From Streptomyces ochraceiscleroticus (GTDB taxonomy: Bacteria > Actinomycetota > Actinomycetes > Streptomycetales > Streptomycetaceae), in assembly GCF_000720485.1 (NCBI RefSeq), contig NZ_JOAX01000001.1, positions 62,001 to 126,000 on the forward strand: a stretch of 64,000 bases of DNA. The letters are read 5' to 3'. Below the pieces are notes generated by a model that did not search any database, was not told where the DNA came from, and worked only from the letters and a program-made list of their open reading frames with translations. Below are positions 60,115-64,000 of the stretch, in pieces. The first letter of the stretch is position 1; every line of letters begins with the position of its first letter. The translations under genes were made by a program, and so were the position numbers.

Positions 60115-61403
60115 CCGAGAACAGCACGAAGGAAGCCAGCGACGTCGGGGCCGGGGAGGGCGCCGAGGCCGGGACGGGCGTCACGCTCTCGCGCCGTCGG
60201 CTCCTCGGCACCGTCGGGGCGGCCGGTGCGGCCGGGCTCGTCGTCGGCGGCGCGGGCGGCGCGTTCGGCGTCTCCGCGGCGCAGGACGACGCGCCCGCGC
60301 TCAGTACGCTCGGCACCACCGAGGTCGCCTTCCGCGCCGACCGCCGTACGCCGCAGGCCGGCATCACCACCCCGATGCAGGCCCACGGCCACCTCGTCGC
60401 CTTCGACCTTGCGCCCGGCGCCGGGCGCAAGACGGCGGCCGCCCTGATGCGCCGCTGGTCGGCGCTGGCCGAGAAGCTGATGGCCGGGGAGGTGCCCGCC
60501 GACGACACCGGCGTGGCGCTGGACGCGGGTCCCGCCTCCCTCAGCGTCACCTTCGGCTTCGGTCACAGCTTCTTCGGCCGTACCGGGCTGACCGCACGCC
60601 GCCCGCTGCAGCTCGACCCGCTGCCGCACTTCTCGGCCGACGCGATCGACCCCAAGCGCAGCAACGGTGACCTGTGGGTCCAGATCGGCGCCAATGACGC
60701 GCTGGTCGCCTTCCACGCGCTGCGTGCGCTCCAGAAGGAGGCCGGCGACACCGCGCGGCTGCGCTGGCAGATGAACGGGTTCAACCGCAGCCCCGGCGCC
60801 ACGGCGCATCAGATGACCACGCGCAACCTCATGGGCCAGGTCGACGGCACGAACAACCCCAAGCCCTCGGACAAGGACTTCGAGGAGCGGATCTTCGTCG
60901 GGCGCGACACGGACCAGCAGTGGATGCGCGGCGGCTCGTACGTGGTCGTGCGCCGCATCCGGATGCTGCTGGACGACTGGGAGAAGAAGTCCCGGGCCGA
61001 GCAGGAGAAGGTCATCGGCCGCCGCAAGTCCGACGGCGCGCCGCTGACCGGCGGCGACGAGCACACCCCGATGGATCTCACCAAGAACGGGCCCGACGGC
61101 TTCCCCGTCATCCCGGCCGACGCGCACGCCCGTATCGCCGCGCCCGAGTCCAATCAGGGTGCCGCGCTGCTGCGCCGCCCGTTCTCGTACCACGACGGCT
61201 TCCGCGACGACGGCGCCCCGGACGCCGGGCTGCTCTTCATCTGCTGGCAGGCCGACCCGCTGCGCGCCTTCACCCAGATCCAGCGCAAGCTGGACAGGGG
61301 GGACGCGCTCTCGCCATTCCTCCGCCACGAGGCGAGCGGGCTGTACGCGGTACCGGCGCTGGAGCCGTCGGGGTACGCGGGACAGGCACTGCTGGAGGGG
61401 TGA
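60111..61403 (+). CDS. dtpA: Tat-secreted DyP-type haem peroxidase
   Basis: The protein has 430 residues. A twin-arginine signal (SRRRLLGTVGAAGAAGLVVGG) is followed by two ferredoxin-like domains. The DyP motif GxxDG is present as GQVDGTNNP, the proximal haem His lies in PADAHARIAAPE, and the C-terminal end has YHDGFRDDGAPDAGLLFICWQ. It belongs to the A-type DyP group; S. lividans DtpA in the same operon position works with the copper enzyme GlxA. ATG at 60111 overlaps the CopC-CopD stop by 4 bp. No further gene follows in the operon. Confidence 0.94.
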   Translation: MTENSTKEASDVGAGEGAEAGTGVTLSRRRLLGTVGAAGAAGLVVGGAGGAFGVSAAQDDAPALSTLGTTEVAFRADRRTPQAGITTPMQAHGHLVAFDLAPGAGRKTAAALMRRWSALAEKLMAGEVPADDTGVALDAGPASLSVTFGFGHSFFGRTGLTARRPLQLDPLPHFSADAIDPKRSNGDLWVQIGANDALVAFHALRALQKEAGDTARLRWQMNGFNRSPGATAHQMTTRNLMGQVDGTNNPKPSDKDFEERIFVGRDTDQQWMRGGSYVVVRRIRMLLDDWEKKSRAEQEKVIGRRKSDGAPLTGGDEHTPMDLTKNGPDGFPVIPADAHARIAAPESNQGAALLRRPFSYHDGFRDDGAPDAGLLFICWQADPLRAFTQIQRKLDRGDALSPFLRHEASGLYAVPALEPSGYAGQALLEG

Positions 61404-61619
61404 GCGGGGGCAGGGCGCGGTAGCCGACCACCGGCGGCGGTCGGCGGGCGGCGGTCGACTGATGACCGCGGGTGACCGGCGGCGGTCGACGGTCGACGGC
61501 GGGTGACCGGCGGTCGGCGGATGATCGTCGGTGGCGGCGGGCGGCCCCTCGGCGGGCGAGTACGGTAAAGGTTCCCCAGCGCCCGGGACAGCAGCGAAGC
61601 CCGGAGAAGGAGTGACCGG

Positions 61620-62546
61620 ATGTCGGCCAGCCGCTATACGTACCTCGGACCCGCGGGCACCTTCACCGAGGCCGCCCTGCGCACACTGCCCGAGGCGGCG
61701 ACCCGCGAGCTGGTGCCGATGGTGTCCGTGCCCGCCGCGCTGGACGCCGTCCGCGCGGGCGAGGCGGCCGGCGCGCTGGTGCCGATCGAGAACTCCGTCG
61801 AGGGCGGCATCACCACCACCCTCGACGAACTGGCCGCCGGCGGGCACCTGATGATCTACCGCGAGGTGCTGCTGCCGATCGCCTTCGCGCTGCTGGCCCG
61901 GCCCGGTACGACGCTCTCGGACGTGAAGACCGTGACCGGGCACCCCGCGGCCCAGGCCCAGGTGCGCAAGTGGCTCGGCGCGCACCTGCCGGAGTCGGTG
62001 TGGGAGTCGGCGGCGTCCAACGCGGACGGCGCGCGGCTGGTGCAGGAGGGCCGGTACGACGCGGCGTTCGCCGGCGAGTTCGCGGCCGCCACGTACGGCC
62101 TCGAGCCGCTGGTCACGGACATCCACGACGCGCAGAACGCGGCGACCCGGTTCGTCCTGGTGGGCAAGCCCGCGCGGCCGGCGGCCCGGACGGGCGCCGA
62201 CAAGACCTCGGTCGTGCTGTGGCTGCGCGAGAACCACCCCGGTGCGCTGCTGGAGCTGCTGCAGGAGTTCGCCAGCCGCGGGGTCAGCATGATGCGCATC
62301 GAGTCCCGGCCGACCGGCGAGGGCATCGGCCAGTACTGCTTCTCCGTGGACTGCGAGGGGCACATCACCGACCGGCGGGTGGGCGAGGTGCTGATGGGGC
62401 TGAAGCGGATCTGCCAGGACGTGCGCTTCCTCGGCTCGTACCCGCGTGCGGACGAGGTCACCGCCGAGGTCCGGCCGGAGACCGCCGACGACGCCTTCAT
62501 GGAGTCGGCGGACTGGCTGAACCGGTGCCTGGACGGGCGGGCCTGA
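61620..62546 (+). CDS. pheA: Prephenate dehydratase
   Basis: The protein has 308 residues. The PDT domain (~1-185) has YLGPAGTFTEAALRTLPEA, LVPIENSVEGG and the catalytic TRF motif in NAATRFVLVG. The ACT domain (~200-280) has the Phe-binding ESRP motif in MRIESRPTG. It converts prephenate to phenylpyruvate in phenylalanine synthesis and should be inhibited by Phe. ATG at 61620 has AAGGAG 7 nt upstream. The 216-bp gap before it contains GC-rich CGGCGGTCG-type repeats and a TACGGT -10-like element near 61561. Downstream is the DnaA-box region. Confidence 0.96.
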   Translation: MSASRYTYLGPAGTFTEAALRTLPEAATRELVPMVSVPAALDAVRAGEAAGALVPIENSVEGGITTTLDELAAGGHLMIYREVLLPIAFALLARPGTTLSDVKTVTGHPAAQAQVRKWLGAHLPESVWESAASNADGARLVQEGRYDAAFAGEFAAATYGLEPLVTDIHDAQNAATRFVLVGKPARPAARTGADKTSVVLWLRENHPGALLELLQEFASRGVSMMRIESRPTGEGIGQYCFSVDCEGHITDRRVGEVLMGLKRICQDVRFLGSYPRADEVTAEVRPETADDAFMESADWLNRCLDGRA

Positions 62547-62606
62547 CCCGGCTCGTCCGGCCGGCCGGGCGGGCCTGACCACCGGCCCGCCACCGGCCCG
62601 TCGGAG

Positions 62607-62950
62607 TTGCCCACAGGTTTCCCGCAACCCTGTCCACAGAGTTATCCACAGGCACGGTTCTCGACCTGGGGACAAGTCGATTCCGGGGTGTCGCACAGTC
62701 GACAAATCGCCCTACCGACCCCACACCCGTCCACAGGCGCTCACAGCCGCCCACCACGGGGCCCGTCAGCATAATTCCCAGGAACAATCCTTTAGGGCGA
62801 GGAAATCCCACACGAAAGAGTACCCGAACGGGGTTTCAGCAAGGATTTCTTCGCCCGGGATTCACGAAACGGACCTGCGCTTTCCGACTTCCACAGAGAC
62901 AACGCACAGCCTGTGGATAACTTTTGGAAGCGAGCCGGAGCTGTGGACAA
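62607..62950. promoter_or_regulatory. Cluster of DnaA boxes in the pheA-serS gap
   Basis: Exact consensus boxes are TTATCCACA at 62642-62650, its reverse TGTGGATAA at 62912-62920, and TGTGGACAA (reverse of TTGTCCACA) at 62942-62950. One-mismatch boxes are TTGCCCACA (62607-62615), CTGTCCACA (62630-62638), TGGGGACAA (62667-62675) and CCGTCCACA (62727-62735). They form two groups on either side of a hairpin. No replication gene is adjacent, so this is not oriC; it may titrate DnaA or regulate serS. Confidence 0.75.
62795..62856. repeat. Long-loop inverted repeat between the DnaA-box groups
   Basis: GGGCGAGGAAATCC (62795-62808) pairs with GGATTTCTTCGCCC (62843-62856) with one G-T pair and a 34-nt loop. 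It lies midway between the two DnaA-box groups in AT-richer DNA. It could be a terminator for pheA or a structural element of the site. Confidence 0.5.
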
Positions 62951-63233
62951 GTAGCTGTGCACAGCCCGCCAACTCCCCGCTCGGGCAGGCCCGGTCGGTA
63001 CTCCGCACCGCCTTCCGGAAGCGTTGCGGACACCCTCGGAACGCCCCGGGAACACCACTGCGCCACTCCCCCGACAACAACGAACGGCACTCACGACCGG
63101 CACTCAGCGGGAATTCTTTCCCGCAATTCCCCGCCTTCCCAGAACACCACATAAACAACTCTAAACCGGACAAATTGCCCCGCAGCGGAATATCGCGTCG
63201 AGCGCCCCGGTCCGGCCCCGGTAGCCTGGTGGG

Positions 63234-64000
63234 GTGATTGACCTTCGCCTGCTCCGTGAGGACCCCGACCGTGTGCGCGCGTCCCAGCGCGCCCGTGGAG
63301 AGGACGTCGCGCTCGTCGACGCGCTCCTCTCCGCCGACGAGCGGCGCAGGACCTCCAGCGTCCGCTTCGACGAGCTGCGTGCCGAGCAGAAGTCGCTCGG
63401 CAAGCTCATCCCCAAGGCCACCGGCGACGAGAAGGCCGAGCTGCTGAAGAAGGCCGGCGAGCTCTCCGCCGCCGTCAAGGCCGCCGACGCCGCCCAGGAC
63501 GAGGCCAAGGAAGAGACCCAGGCGCTGCTCCTGAAGCTGGGCAATCTCGTCCACCCCGACGTCCCCGTCGGCGGCGAGGAGGACTTCACGGTCCTGGAGA
63601 CGCACGGCACGATCCGCGACTTCGGCGCCGAGGGCTTCGAGCCCAAGGACCACCTGGAGATCGGCGAACTGCTCGGCGCGATCGACGTCGAGCGCGGCGC
63701 CAAGGTGTCCGGCTCGCGCTTCTACTACCTGACGGGCATCGGCGCGCTCCTGGAGCTCGCGCTGGTCAACGCCGCGATCGCGCAGGCCACCGAGGCCGGC
63801 TTCACGCCGATGCTGACCCCCGCGCTGGTCCGCCCGCGCGCCATGGAGGGAACCGGCTTCCTCGGTCAGGCCGCGGAGAACGTCTACCACCTGGAGAAGG
63901 ACGACTACTACCTGGTCGGCACCTCCGAGGTCCCGCTCGCCGCGTACCACATGGACGAGATCGTCGACGCGGCCAAGCTGCCGCTGCGGTACGCCGGCTT
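63234..64000 (+). CDS. serS: Seryl-tRNA synthetase, N-terminal part (cut by window end)
   Basis: About 255 residues are visible. They start [22 protein letters not shown], the tRNA-binding N-terminal arm, with the long antiparallel coiled coil at ~30-110 ([20 protein letters not shown], then [15 protein letters not shown]). The class II catalytic domain begins at ~130 with [19 protein letters not shown] and motif 2 region near [13 protein letters not shown]. It charges tRNA-Ser, and both serine tRNAs in this window are its substrates. GTG at 63234 lies just after a TAGCCT -10-like element at 63222-63227, suggesting a leaderless or very short leader mRNA. The gene is incomplete here. Confidence 0.96.
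   Translation, partial: MIDLRLLREDPDRVRASQRARGEDVALVDALLSADERRRTSSVRFDELRAEQKSLGKLIPKATGDEKAELLKKAGELSAAVKAADAAQDEAKEETQALLLKLGNLVHPDVPVGGEEDFTVLETHGTIRDFGAEGFEPKDHLEIGELLGAIDVERGAKVSGSRFYYLTGIGALLELALVNAAIAQATEAGFTPMLTPALVRPRAMEGTGFLGQAAENVYHLEKDDYYLVGTSEVPLAAYHMDEIVDAAKLPLRYAG

Noticed and set aside
61410..61540. CGGCGGTCG/GTGACCGGCGG repeats before pheA
   Set aside because: Irregular spacing and simple GC-rich composition; not clear enough to call an operator or CRISPR-like array.
60075..62705. 876-codon minus-strand open frame across dtpA and pheA
   Set aside because: Spans two convincingly coding plus-strand genes and the gap between them; antisense artefact.
62607..62950. Origin of replication
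   Set aside because: No dnaA, dnaN, rpmH or gyr genes are adjacent, and there are too few boxes for a Streptomyces oriC; treated as an extra-origin DnaA-box cluster.

Overview
The window is high-GC actinobacterial DNA, almost certainly from a Streptomyces chromosome. Support comes from the strong G/C third-position bias, GTG starts, SSI-type protease inhibitor, GlxA-type regulator, STAND/TPR proteins, many TetR/MFS pairs, and a right-hand block (aminopeptidase P, copper genes, DyP peroxidase, pheA, serS) whose order matches my memory of the S. coelicolor/S. lividans core. I ran no database search; family names rest on motifs read in the translations.

Region 1 (1-16300) is envelope and transport: the tail of a MarR regulator, an MFS exporter fused to carboxypeptidase-regulatory-like repeats, a YceI protein carrying the same kind of domain, an MFS-TetR pair behind a perfect 13-bp inverted repeat, a GT2-GtrA/ArnT-like pair, an OmpR-type two-component system, then amidohydrolase, DUF2797 and GlxA-type regulator genes divergent from a quinone oxidoreductase. 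Region 2 (16316-17657) has two tRNA-Arg(ACG), one tRNA-Ser(GCT) and an SSI inhibitor. Region 3 (18015-31239) has a giant PAS protein with degenerate kinase and receiver domains, a TetR/MFS divergon with two clear operators, an acyl-CoA ligase, a SigE-family sigma factor, a DUF1906 secreted protein, a MaoC-OB-MaoC/thiolase pair and an N/Q-rich secreted protein.

Region 4 (about 31541-37501) is a decayed genomic island. A degenerate copy of the 3' part of tRNA-Ser lies at 31565-31610, in direct orientation to the intact tRNA-Ser(TGA) at 37415-37501. Between them are a 1136-bp Tn7-like mini-element (31972-33107) with inverted termini and a 5-bp target duplication, a TnsA pseudogene, a membrane protein, a PepSY protein, a small secreted/membrane gene pair in AT-richer DNA, an HNH-like remnant and a broken glycosyltransferase.

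Region 5 (37616-49236) is core: HtrA-like protease, glycerophosphodiesterase, RsbW-like ATPase, DUF5926, a possible 6C-like small RNA, a secreted protein, a primase/polymerase-domain protein, a GAF-PP2C-like protein, aminopeptidase P and an autoregulated TetR. Region 6 (49315-54311) has two tandem paralogous NB-ARC/TPR STAND proteins and another RsbW-like ATPase. Region 7 (54797-61403) is a copper cluster behind two CsoR-like operators: Met/His-rich membrane protein, YcnI, Sco, ECuC, CopC-CopD and DyP peroxidase, several translationally coupled; they would acquire copper outside the membrane, hand it on, import it and supply oxidative chemistry. Region 8 is pheA, a DnaA-box cluster (62607-62950) and the start of serS.

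The best candidates for new biology are the Tn7-like mini-element, the low-GC secreted/membrane pair, the tandem STAND genes, the pheA-serS DnaA-box cluster and the giant PAS protein.
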